Assembly (NCBI GenBank): GCA_026400435.1
Contig: JAPLOZ010000043.1
Coordinates: 1 to 64,000, forward strand
Source: Hyphomicrobiales bacterium
GTDB taxonomy: Bacteria > Pseudomonadota > Alphaproteobacteria > Rhizobiales > Rhizobiaceae
Direction of reading: 5' to 3'
Length of the DNA: 64,000 bases
The translations under genes and the position numbers were made by a program. Of the stretch, positions 27,541-35,495 are shown in pieces (within the stretch, counting starts at the first letter, position 1; each line of letters begins with the position of its first letter). Under the pieces are notes generated by a model, which was not told where the DNA came from, did not search any database, and worked only from the letters and a program-made list of their open reading frames with translations.

Positions 27541-29226
27541 TTAATCGATCGTCAGTTCGGTACGTCCGCCCGCCTTGATCGTCGCCGGCGTTTCCTTCTT
27601 CGGGCTGCCGTCCTGGCGGTCGGTCACGATGACATAGTCGCCGGCGGGCAGCGTCGTCTGATGCTCACCGTCGAACCCGTAGCCGAACTCCTTGCGCGCG
27701 CCCTGAATATCCTTGGCGGCGGAAAACACGTTGATGTTCTTGGCGCCCGGCGCGGCAATGACCAGGACGCCGGCGTCGAGGATAGCCGTCACGTCCTTTG
27801 TCTCGCCGGCCCGGATGTTGAAGGGCTGCTCGACCGTGGCCTTGTCGAGGCGCAGGACGGCGACATGGTCGCCGGGCGAAAGCTCGAACTTCGCATCCGG
27901 TCCATAGCTGTAGCTGACCTGCTCGCGCGTGCCGTCCGGCTTCAGCTTCGCCTTCAAAATCTCGGTGAACATCTGCGATGAATCGACCTTGTCGCCGCCT
28001 TGCCCATAGAGCGCGTTGACCGTGACGCGGCCGACGCCGACCACCACGTCCTTCTCGATCGTCTGGCCCGCCGCAAGCTGAATGGTCTCGGCGACTTCTC
28101 CACTGCCGAGCTTGACCGTCAGTTTCTGCTCGCCGGCGGGCAGAACCATCTTGGTTTCGCCATAGGTCGTGGAGGGAATGCCGGCGCCCGGGTAGCCTAC
28201 AACAACGGTGGCCGCCGAACTGATGTCTTCGCCCGCGCTGGCGCGTGGCCTGACGACAAGCGTGCCGGCGTTAAGCACGAAGAGAGGCGTATAGACCTGC
28301 CCGGCCTCGACCATGAGCTTCTGCTCGACCTCGGCTTCGCCAAGCCGCGCCACGACGACGAAATCGCCCGCTTCGAGCGAGGTCTTGAAGTTGTTGTAAT
28401 CGGTCGTCACGTGCTCGCCGCGCGTGCCGTCGGGGTTTGCCTTGTAAATCTCCCACGCATTGCCGGCGTCAACCAGGGGCTCTCCGCCGGCGGCCATCAC
28501 GGCTTCGGGTATGAAGTTGAATTCGGGCTTGGCAGGTTCCTGCACGGCCGGTTCCGGTGCGGCCGGTTCCGGTGCGGGTTCCGCGACAACAGCAGGAGGC
28601 GCAGGCGCGACGACCGTTGCCGTCAAGGCATCCTTGAGGGCCGCGGCGTCAGACGCCTGCAGGTATTTGCCGCCGGTGTTCTCGGCAAGGCAGGCCACCT
28701 CCCGGCCCTCCTCGGCGGTCAGACCGAAACCAACGACATGCGCCGTGAAATCGACGCCGGACTGTTCGAGTTCCTTGCCGAGCGCACAGGGATCGGCGTC
28801 ACAGGTCTCGATGCCGTCGGTGATCAGGATGACGGTCGACTTTTCCTCAGTGTATCTCAGCGCCTCGGCTGCCTGCCTGACTGCGGCAGTCAGCGGCGTC
28901 TTGCCAAGAAATTTCATGCCGTCGGCGGCCTGGGTGATGGTTGCGGCGCTGCCGGCCGCAGGCGGCACGACGAGTTCAATGTCCGAGCAGGAACCCTTTT
29001 CGCGATGGCCATAAGCCATCAGGCCGAGTTCCATGTCGGCGGGCACGGACGCAAGGACCGTGCGCAGCGTCTCTCGGGCGATCTCCACCTTTGGCTTGCC
29101 ATCGATCTGACCCCACATCGACCCCGAGGCATCGAGCACGATGATGGTACGGTCCGCGGCAGCGGCAATCGCGTTTGCAGCGAGAAGAAACGCGCCTGCC
29201 GCCAGGCCGCGCAAAAGAACCGCCAT
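27541..29226 (-). CDS. VWA-domain periplasmic protein with a Pro/Glu linker and beta-repeat C-terminus
   Basis: This protein of about 561 residues has a signal peptide, then a von Willebrand factor A domain at about residues 25-200 with an intact MIDAS start DASGSMWG and the later TDGIETCDADPC. A linker rich in PAP/EP repeats (about 205-245) follows. The rest contains at least two related beta-sandwich repeats, each with the pattern ...PDGTR/...LxAGDxVV/...AGVLVI. The ATG at 29226 has GGGAG six bases upstream; the frame is open to 29484. VWA proteins bind protein ligands through a metal ion; the partner is unknown. Co-transcription with the MliC-like gene is likely. Confidence 0.82.
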   Translation of the reverse strand: MAVLLRGLAAGAFLLAANAIAAAADRTIIVLDASGSMWGQIDGKPKVEIARETLRTVLASVPADMELGLMAYGHREKGSCSDIELVVPPAAGSAATITQAADGMKFLGKTPLTAAVRQAAEALRYTEEKSTVILITDGIETCDADPCALGKELEQSGVDFTAHVVGFGLTAEEGREVACLAENTGGKYLQASDAAALKDALTATVVAPAPPAVVAEPAPEPAAPEPAVQEPAKPEFNFIPEAVMAAGGEPLVDAGNAWEIYKANPDGTRGEHVTTDYNNFKTSLEAGDFVVVARLGEAEVEQKLMVEAGQVYTPLFVLNAGTLVVRPRASAGEDISSAATVVVGYPGAGIPSTTYGETKMVLPAGEQKLTVKLGSGEVAETIQLAAGQTIEKDVVVGVGRVTVNALYGQGGDKVDSSQMFTEILKAKLKPDGTREQVSYSYGPDAKFELSPGDHVAVLRLDKATVEQPFNIRAGETKDVTAILDAGVLVIAAPGAKNINVFSAAKDIQGARKEFGYGFDGEHQTTLPAGDYVIVTDRQDGSPKKETPATIKAGGRTELTID

Positions 29227-29529
29227 GTCCATCTCCCGGTGAATCAATCCAGTCCGCCGCGCAGACGCTAGAGCATCGGACCAAAAAGAGGAATTCGGTT
29301 TTCGGATTATTCCGATGCTCTCTCGATAAATCAGTCCGATCGTCCTGTGCGCGGCCGACAGGGCTCTCGGCGATCTTGCTGCCACAGGCCAGTCGATCAA
29401 GGCCGGCCCGCATGACCTGCTCATTGCGTTCCAACTGGCGCTGATCTTGCAGGGCGTCTTGAAGACAACGCGTTCTCGATACAATTTGCCAATTCATCAA
29501 GAGACACGCAAAGCAAGAGGGAAATATTC
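29227..29529. other. Divergent intergenic region, VWA gene to LuxR gene
   Basis: This 303-base gap separates the divergent VWA and LuxR-type genes. It contains one dispersed-type inverted repeat (29271-29320). No lux-box-like dyad or tRNA is apparent, and I see no further coding sequence. A GAGGGA ribosome binding site precedes the GTG of the LuxR gene. Confidence 0.5.
29271..29320. repeat. Mesorhizobium-type intergenic palindromic repeat
   Basis: The 50-base element has perfect 10-bp ends GAGCATCGGA / TCCGATGCTC. Just inside are CCAAAAA and TTTTCGG, the half-conserved inner arm of the repeat. I know elements of this kind (GAGCATCGGACCGAAAAGT...TTTTCGG...TCCGATGCTC) as common dispersed intergenic palindromes in Mesorhizobium. 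It would form a long hairpin in RNA. Confidence 0.75.
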
Positions 29530-30249
29530 GTGCAGCAAAAAGCGGCCCTGGAATTTCTCGACATGTGCGCGAATGAAGGCGACGTCGATAAGGTGGTCGA
29601 GCACTTTTTGCGTACGATCGGTCTGTTCGGCTTCGAAGCCTCCGCGGGAGGCGGCTGGGTGGGCGTCGGCGCCTCGCGGGCACACCGCTTCTATTTCAAC
29701 AGTTGGCCGAAAGCCTGGCTCGACGTTTACCTGGACAAGGGCTTTTTCGATGTGGATCCAATGGTCATCGAGACGCGTCGCCGAATGTCGCCCTTCCTGT
29801 GGAGCGAAATGAGGGAGGCGCAGAGCTTTACCGTGGAGGGCAAGCTGGTGATCGATGCCGCCAAGGCCTATGGCTGGTCCGAGGTCATGGGCGTACCGAT
29901 CCACGGGCCGGCAGGCTACCAGGGGCTCGTCTCCATGGCATCGCTCAGGCCCGTCCCGCTCGATGCCACTAAACGAGCGCTCCTTCATGCGATGGCGCTT
30001 GCAGTGCATGATCGTGCTCATGCCTCCGTCGGGCATGGCGACAGCACCCGGCCTCCGATCACGCTCACGCCACGCGAAACGGAATGCATCCGCTGGGTTG
30101 CGGCGGGCAAGACCGACGCCGAGATCGGCATCATTCTGGGCATCGCGGGAGCGACCGCGCACTACCACGTCGAGCAGGTGAAAAAGAAGGCGGGCACGCG
30201 CAGCCGCAGCGAAGCGGTGGCGCTTCTGGTGCTCGCAGGCAACATCTGA
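29530..30249 (+). CDS. LuxR-family autoinducer-binding regulator (LuxR solo)
   Basis: This 239-residue regulator has an N-terminal autoinducer-binding domain and a C-terminal LuxR helix-turn-helix (about residues 170-235, LTPRETECIRWVAAGKTDAEIG). The ligand-pocket residues typical of acyl-homoserine lactone receptors are kept: Trp63-x-x-x-Tyr67, Asp76-Pro77 and Trp91. No luxI-type synthase gene is in the window, so it is a solo receptor here. The start is a GTG with GAGGGA upstream. It is divergent from the VWA gene and 120 bases upstream of the autotransporter gene on the same strand, which may be its target. Confidence 0.85.
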   Translation: MQQKAALEFLDMCANEGDVDKVVEHFLRTIGLFGFEASAGGGWVGVGASRAHRFYFNSWPKAWLDVYLDKGFFDVDPMVIETRRRMSPFLWSEMREAQSFTVEGKLVIDAAKAYGWSEVMGVPIHGPAGYQGLVSMASLRPVPLDATKRALLHAMALAVHDRAHASVGHGDSTRPPITLTPRETECIRWVAAGKTDAEIGIILGIAGATAHYHVEQVKKKAGTRSRSEAVALLVLAGNI

Positions 30250-30368
30250 CCCGGCTGCTCGACCTATCTTTTCAGTTAGGTGCGCTGCACCGCCGTTCTG
30301 TTCTAGCCTTGTCGAGACGCTGAGGTGTCCGTGTCGTTGGGCGCGGACGGGGCAACGGGGCACTGGAT

Positions 30369-33008
30369 TTGAACACGATTGCATGCGGCCGCCCGCTTCG
30401 GGCGGACGGGAGAGCTTTGTCCGTTTCACGCCGCTCGGCATGGCTCGTCTCTGCGATGCTGGCATATGGTTTGATGCCTGGGAGTGCCGGCGCGGCCGAT
30501 GTCGAAATTGCGGCCAATACCGCGGCGGTCAATCTCGACACCGAGACCGGATCGACGGTTCATATCGCCAATGGCTTTACCGTCGGCCCTGCCAATCCGG
30601 CGATCAGCGCTACGCTCCAGGCATGGTCGGTGACGAACGACGGCAGCGTAACCGGCGGCAACACGGTCAAGCTCAACCAGGGCGGCACTTTCACCAACGA
30701 CGCCGGCGCAAGCGTCACTGGCAGCCTGACAGCGCTGACATTCGGTTACAAGCCGATCGGTCTGCCTCCCGCGGGCGGGCCCGGCACATTGAACAACTAC
30801 GGCACGATCACCGGCGGCGTCGAAGGCGTGACGATGTGGTTTGGCGGTACGGTCAACAATTATCTCGGCGGGACGATCAAGACCGAGACGGGCACCAACG
30901 CGGTATCGATCGGACAGGGCGCGTCGCGCACCCTATACAACAGCGGCAGGATCGAGGCGACGAAAACGACCGGCTTCAGCACGGGCGTGTTGATGCAAGG
31001 GGGACCTTCATCGCTCACCAATACGGCTACCGGCGTGATCTTCGGCGACTACAATGGCGTCTATGCCAGCAGCACAGGCGTCTTCACCGCTTTCGACAAT
31101 GCGGGGTCGATCACATCGAACCGGGGCCCCGCCGTCGAAGCCACCGGCGGCGGCGCAATCACCAACAGCGGCACGATCGGTTCGACAGGCTCCAGCGGTG
31201 TACTGACGCGCAACACAGCCGCAGCGGAAATCATCAACAGCGGCACGATTTCAGGCGCAGTCAACGCCATAGATTTCAGTGCCTCGGGCGGTGGATCAGT
31301 CGGCGCTACACACACGGTGCGCCTGAGAACCGGCTCCGTTTTGAACGGCAACGTTCGCGGCGGCACCGGCACCGACAATCTGATCCTCGAGGGAACCGGC
31401 AGCGAGTCCATCGCCAAGTTCCTGAATTTTGAAACGATCGAGATGTCGGGCGCCGAATGGGACTTGAACGGTGTTGGGACTTTCTCGACCAGCACTTCGG
31501 TCAAACAGGGGCTGCTCAGCGTCAACGGCACGCTGACAAGCCCGACCGTGACCGTCGATGCGCTTGCAACGCTCGGCGGCGCAGGCACGATCATCGGCGC
31601 GGTCACCAATAGCGGCACGATCGCGGCCGGCAATTCGATCGGTACGCTCTCTGTACTGGGCTCCATCGCGTTCGAGGCGGGTTCGACACTTGAGACCCAG
31701 GTAAACGCGGCGGGCCAGACGGATCTGGTCGACGTCACGGGTACAGTCGCGATCAACGGCGGTACGGTGTCGGTGCTGGCGGCAACCGGCAGCTATGCGC
31801 CCTCGACACAATATACCATCGTGTCCACCACCGCTGGACGAACGGGCACCTTCTCGGGCGTCACGTCGAACTTCGCCTTCCTGGCGCCTGCGCTCACTTA
31901 CGACGCGAACAACGTTTACCTGACGCTCGCCAACAACGGCATCGATTTCGATTCCGTCGGCGGGACGCCCAACCAGCGCGCCACCGGCGCCGGCGTTCAG
32001 GAGCAGGGTTCAGGCGACCCGATCTACGACGCCGTGCTGGTGCTCGACATTCCCGGTGCGCGCTCCGCCTTCGACCAGCTTTCTGGCGAAATCCACGCGT
32101 CCGCCGCAAGCGTGCTGCTCGACGACAGCCGCCATGTGCGCGAGGCGACGCTCGGACGGTTGCGCGACGGTCTCGACGGCGATGCAAAGATGGGCGCATG
32201 GGTGCAGGGCTACGGCGCCCGCACCGACCTAGACTCAGACGGCAACGCTGCGGCTCTGGACTACGATTCCGCCGGCATCTTCGCCGGCGTGGACGGCTCG
32301 TTGGGAGACGCCTGGCAGGCCGGCGCGCTGATCGGCTACAGCCGCGCGACCTTCGGGGTGGATGGGCGCAATTCCTCGGGCTCCGCCGACAGCCTCCACC
32401 TCGCGGCCTATGGCCGCGGGCAATGGGGCGGCTTCGCGCTGCACGGCGGCGCGGCCTATGCCTGGCACGACATCGAAACGGCGCGGGCCATCATTTTCCA
32501 GGGCTATGCCGACAGCGCCAACGCCGCGTATGACGGCCACACCGTGCAGGTCTTCGGCGAAGCAAGTTACGCCTTCCAGGCAGGGGCTGTGACCTTCGAG
32601 CCGACCGCCGCGCTTGCCTATGTCGATGTCGGCACAGACAGTTTCGACGAGGACGGCGGCGATGCCGCCCTGTCGAGCGGCGGAACGAGCGCCGATACGA
32701 CGTTCTCGGCGCTCGGGCTGAGGGCGAAAGCGCCGTTCGACATCGGCGGCCTAAGAGCGCATGCGTCGGCCTTCCTGGGCTGGCAACACGCCTTCGGCGA
32801 CGCCGTTCCGACCATCGACGTCGCCTTCGCGGGTGGCTCGCCTTTCACCGTCGCGGGGACGCCGATCGCCGAGGACGCGGCCGTGGTTGACTTCGGCCTC
32901 GACATTCAGGCGAGCGCAACCTCGAAGCTCGGCATCGCCTATGCAGGCCAGTTCGGGGACGGCGCCACCAGCAACTCGCTCAAGGCCGCATTCAGCTTCG
33001 GCTTCTGA
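30369..33008 (+). CDS. Autotransporter with outer-membrane beta-barrel
   Basis: This protein of up to 879 residues has a signal sequence (LVSAMLAYGLMPGSAGA-AD), a Gly/Asn/Thr-rich passenger of repeating NxGTI / NSGTI strands (about residues 45-520) forming a beta helix, and a C-terminal autotransporter barrel of about 270 residues that starts after AKMGAWVQGYG and ends in AAFSFGF, a normal outer-membrane insertion signal. It is a type V secretion surface protein, perhaps an adhesin. The start is uncertain: TTG at 30369 is the longest; TTG at 30417 has GGGAG upstream and gives a tighter signal peptide. A 7-bp hairpin at 30389-30405 lies between the two. Confidence 0.85.
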   Translation: MNTIACGRPLRADGRALSVSRRSAWLVSAMLAYGLMPGSAGAADVEIAANTAAVNLDTETGSTVHIANGFTVGPANPAISATLQAWSVTNDGSVTGGNTVKLNQGGTFTNDAGASVTGSLTALTFGYKPIGLPPAGGPGTLNNYGTITGGVEGVTMWFGGTVNNYLGGTIKTETGTNAVSIGQGASRTLYNSGRIEATKTTGFSTGVLMQGGPSSLTNTATGVIFGDYNGVYASSTGVFTAFDNAGSITSNRGPAVEATGGGAITNSGTIGSTGSSGVLTRNTAAAEIINSGTISGAVNAIDFSASGGGSVGATHTVRLRTGSVLNGNVRGGTGTDNLILEGTGSESIAKFLNFETIEMSGAEWDLNGVGTFSTSTSVKQGLLSVNGTLTSPTVTVDALATLGGAGTIIGAVTNSGTIAAGNSIGTLSVLGSIAFEAGSTLETQVNAAGQTDLVDVTGTVAINGGTVSVLAATGSYAPSTQYTIVSTTAGRTGTFSGVTSNFAFLAPALTYDANNVYLTLANNGIDFDSVGGTPNQRATGAGVQEQGSGDPIYDAVLVLDIPGARSAFDQLSGEIHASAASVLLDDSRHVREATLGRLRDGLDGDAKMGAWVQGYGARTDLDSDGNAAALDYDSAGIFAGVDGSLGDAWQAGALIGYSRATFGVDGRNSSGSADSLHLAAYGRGQWGGFALHGGAAYAWHDIETARAIIFQGYADSANAAYDGHTVQVFGEASYAFQAGAVTFEPTAALAYVDVGTDSFDEDGGDAALSSGGTSADTTFSALGLRAKAPFDIGGLRAHASAFLGWQHAFGDAVPTIDVAFAGGSPFTVAGTPIAEDAAVVDFGLDIQASATSKLGIAYAGQFGDGATSNSLKAAFSFGF

Positions 33009-33061
33009 TCGACAGTTGGCGCGGCGAAAAGCGGTCTCCTGCCATCTTCACCCGCAGGGTC

Positions 33062-33090
33062 TTGACGGTTGCGGAGCGGCCACGCATATA
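33062..33090 (+). promoter_or_regulatory. Promoter for the terC-sbtA-sbtB operon
   Basis: TTGACG at 33062-33067 and CATATA at 33085-33090 are separated by exactly 17 bases, a good sigma-70-type promoter. Transcription would begin near 33097 and produce a leader of about 130 bases before the terC start codon. Confidence 0.62.
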
Positions 33091-33096
33091 GCGAAC

Positions 33097-33227
33097 GCGG
33101 ACCGGGCCCCTCTGACGAGATGTCCTCGTGATGTCGGACCGCATCGGGTGAACTCGATGCTGGGTCTGGCGCGAATGCAAGCGCACTGCGTACCCGCTCG
33201 GGTTCCCTTCCAGAGAAGGGGAGTGCA
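33097..33227 (+). promoter_or_regulatory. Structured 5' leader of terC with a hairpin hiding the ribosome binding site
   Basis: The leader holds at least three stem-loops. ACGAG/CTCGT is at 33115-33129. GGACC-GCATCG pairs with CGATGC-(2-base bulge)-GGTCT at 33136-33167. The last is TTCCCTTC/GAAGGGGA at 33203-33222 with the loop CAGA. The right arm of the last hairpin is the ribosome binding site AAGGGGAG of terC, so folding would block translation. TerC/Alx-family genes in other bacteria can be controlled by the yybP-ykoY manganese riboswitch in the same manner, but I cannot find that element's conserved GGGGAGUAG box here, so this may be a different element. Confidence 0.6.
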
Positions 33228-34202
33228 ATGGAATTTCTATTCGCGGATTTTCTCGGCCAGCCGGCGTGGATGTGGCTCGGCTTCATGGGCCTGGTCGTGG
33301 TTCTGCTCGCCATCGACCTCGGCGTGTTCCACCGCGGCTCACACGAGATCGGCGTGCGCGAAAGCCTCGCGCTGTCATCGTTCTATATCACAGTCGGGCT
33401 TGCCTTCGGCGGCTACGTCTGGTGGCAGATCGGCCAGCAGGCCGGCATCGAATACCTGACCGGCTTCGTCGTAGAGAAGAGCCTGGCGATGGACAACATC
33501 TTCGTTATCGCGATGATCTTCGGCTTTTTCGCGGTGCCCAGGCAATACCAGCACCGCGTCCTGTTCTGGGGCATTCTCGGCGTGATCGTGCTGCGCGCCA
33601 TCATGATCGGGCTGGGCGCCGCCCTCGTGTCCAGCTACGGCTGGGTGCTCTACATCTTCGCGGCCTTCCTGATCCTCACCGGGCTCAAGATGCTCTGGTG
33701 GAGCGATCACGCGATGGACCTGTCGAACAACCCGCTGCTGCGCTTCGTTCGCAGGCGCTTCAACGTGACCGACAAGGTCCATGGCGAAGCCTTCTTCGTC
33801 CGGCAACCGACGGCAACGGGCAGGATCTCGACCTTTGCGACGCCGCTCTTCCTGGCGCTGGTGACCATCGAGATCGCGGATGTGATCTTCGCGGTGGACT
33901 CCGTGCCGGCGATCTTCGCCATCAGCACCGACCCGTTCATCGTCTACACGTCGAACATCTTTGCCATCCTGGGGCTGCGTGCGCTCTATTTCGCGCTCGC
34001 CGCCATCCTGCACCGCTTCGCCCACCTCAAGCAGGCGCTGGCAGTGCTGCTGGTGTTCATCGGCTCGAAGATCTTCGTCGCCGACCTGTTCGGCTGGACG
34101 AAGTTCCCGCCGGAATGGTCGCTCGGCGTCACCTTCGCCATCCTGGCGATGGGCATCGGCTACTCGCTGTGGCGCACCCGCAAGCCGGAGATCACTGCGT
34201 GA
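33228..34202 (+). CDS. TerC/Alx family integral membrane protein
   Basis: This 324-residue inner-membrane protein has nine or so hydrophobic segments. The TerC signatures are EKSLAMDNIFVIAMIFGFF and EIADVIFAVDSVPAIFAIS, with the conserved acidic residues inside the membrane. Size and layout fit the Alx group rather than the shorter TerC of tellurite operons. Alx proteins are linked to manganese export and alkaline response. The gene has its own promoter and a structured leader. Its stop overlaps the sbtA start (GTGA), so the three genes terC-sbtA-sbtB are translationally coupled. Confidence 0.9.
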   Translation: MEFLFADFLGQPAWMWLGFMGLVVVLLAIDLGVFHRGSHEIGVRESLALSSFYITVGLAFGGYVWWQIGQQAGIEYLTGFVVEKSLAMDNIFVIAMIFGFFAVPRQYQHRVLFWGILGVIVLRAIMIGLGAALVSSYGWVLYIFAAFLILTGLKMLWWSDHAMDLSNNPLLRFVRRRFNVTDKVHGEAFFVRQPTATGRISTFATPLFLALVTIEIADVIFAVDSVPAIFAISTDPFIVYTSNIFAILGLRALYFALAAILHRFAHLKQALAVLLVFIGSKIFVADLFGWTKFPPEWSLGVTFAILAMGIGYSLWRTRKPEITA

Positions 34203-35173
34203 GCGCCACGTTATTGTCGCCGATGGTCCTGTTCTTCGCGCTGGGCGCCTTCGCGGCGCTGGCACGCTCGGACCTGACCATACCTGAAGCGGCAGGCAAG
34301 ACGATGGCGATCTACCTGATGGTCGCTATCGGCCTGAAGGGCGGCGTCGCCGTGGCAGCCGAGGGGGCCACCACCGATCTGGCGATCGCCGCGGCGCTGG
34401 GCCTTTCGCTTTCGCTTGCCCTGCCCCTCCCGGCCTACTGGGTGGGGCGGCGCATGGCAAACCTGTCGGCCACGGATGCAGCCGCGGTGGCGGCGCATTA
34501 TGGATCCGTGAGCGTGGTCACTTTCGTGGCTGGCGGCGAAGCGCTCCGTATCGCCGGCATCGCCAGTTCCGGTTACATGGTGGCCGTCCTGGCGCTGATG
34601 GAGACGCCCGCCATCGTGGTGGGCCTGCTGCTCGCCCGACGCGCCGGCAAAGGATCGGCTGTCCCGAACGCTGCCGGGTCCGGCTCCCAGGGGCTGTTGC
34701 GCGAGACGCTGCTGAACGGGTCTGTCGTGCTCCTGATCGGCAGCTTTGTGATTGGTCTCATTGTCGGCAAGGACGGGTTTGCACAGGTGGCGCCGGTGTT
34801 CGACATCGGCTTTCGGGGCGTGCTTTGCCTGTTCCTGCTGGACATGGGCCTCGCGGCGGCGCGGCGGCTGCGTGAAACGCGATCGCTGACCATGCGGCTT
34901 GCGGCGATGGCGATCGGTCTACCGGCCTTGAACGGTGTGATCGGGGTCATCGCCGCCTCGGCAGCGGGGCTCGAGGTCGGCAACGCGGCCGCGATGGGGA
35001 TCCTGGCTGCGAGCGCGTCCTACATCGCGGTTCCCGCCGCGATGCGCATCGCCTTGCCGCAAGCCAACGCGGGTGTATCCCTTGCCATGTCGCTCGGGCT
35101 GACCTTCCCGTTCAATGTGGTGCTGGGTATCCCGCTCTATATTGCCCTTGCGCAGAGGATGGCAGGCCCATGA
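34199..35173 (+). CDS. sbtA: SbtA-family sodium-dependent bicarbonate transporter-like permease
   Basis: This 324-residue permease has about ten membrane segments in two inverted halves. The first half begins MVLFFALGAFAALARSDLTIPEAAGK and includes HYGSVSVVTFVAGGEAL, the second includes FDIGFRGVLCLFLLDMGL and ASASYIAVPAAMRIALPQANAG, all strong SbtA family landmarks. In cyanobacteria SbtA imports bicarbonate with sodium. The GTG start at 34199 overlaps the terC stop, and the ATG of sbtB overlaps its own stop, so the pair SbtA-SbtB is intact. Bicarbonate as substrate is inferred from the family; in a heterotroph it may serve anaplerotic carboxylation or another anion. Confidence 0.85.
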   Translation: MSATLLSPMVLFFALGAFAALARSDLTIPEAAGKTMAIYLMVAIGLKGGVAVAAEGATTDLAIAAALGLSLSLALPLPAYWVGRRMANLSATDAAAVAAHYGSVSVVTFVAGGEALRIAGIASSGYMVAVLALMETPAIVVGLLLARRAGKGSAVPNAAGSGSQGLLRETLLNGSVVLLIGSFVIGLIVGKDGFAQVAPVFDIGFRGVLCLFLLDMGLAAARRLRETRSLTMRLAAMAIGLPALNGVIGVIAASAAGLEVGNAAAMGILAASASYIAVPAAMRIALPQANAGVSLAMSLGLTFPFNVVLGIPLYIALAQRMAGP

Positions 35174-35481
35174 ACGGCATGGTGGACCGGACAAAGATCG
35201 AGATCCTTCTCGACGCGCCGCTGGCGCGCAGTGCGATCGACATCGTGGAACGCGCGGGCGTCAGCGGATACACGCTGTTTCCAGCCTCGGGCGGCGCCGG
35301 AAGCGGTGGCAGATGGAGCGACGACCAGATCACGCAGGCCGATTCGAAGATGCTGATCCTGACCATCGCTCCGCATGACAAGGCGCGGGCGATCGTGGCC
35401 GCGCTGGAACCCCTGTTGCAGAGCCACGGCATTATCGTGATGACATCGCTGGTGCAGGTGATCCGGCCGGAGAAATTCTAG
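35170..35481 (+). CDS. sbtB: SbtB-like PII-family regulatory protein
   Basis: This 103-residue cytoplasmic protein has the PII ferredoxin-like pattern: strand 1 KIEILLDAP, helix 1, the strand GVSGYTLFPASGGAGSGG leading into a short T-loop region, then MLILTIAPHDKARAIVAALEPLL and the strand GIIVMTSLVQVI. It is the size of SbtB, which binds adenine nucleotides and docks on SbtA to gate bicarbonate uptake. The ATGA overlap with sbtA is a strong sign of paired function. A start at the fourth codon (MVDRTKIE) is possible. Confidence 0.82.
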   Translation: MNGMVDRTKIEILLDAPLARSAIDIVERAGVSGYTLFPASGGAGSGGRWSDDQITQADSKMLILTIAPHDKARAIVAALEPLLQSHGIIVMTSLVQVIRPEKF

Positions 35482-35495
35482 AGTGACCTCGCCGT

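Noticed and set aside
33097-33227. yybP-ykoY manganese riboswitch upstream of terC
   Set aside because: The conserved GGGGAGUAG-type box is not found in the leader; only the position and the ribosome-site hairpin resemble it. Reported as an unknown structured leader instead.
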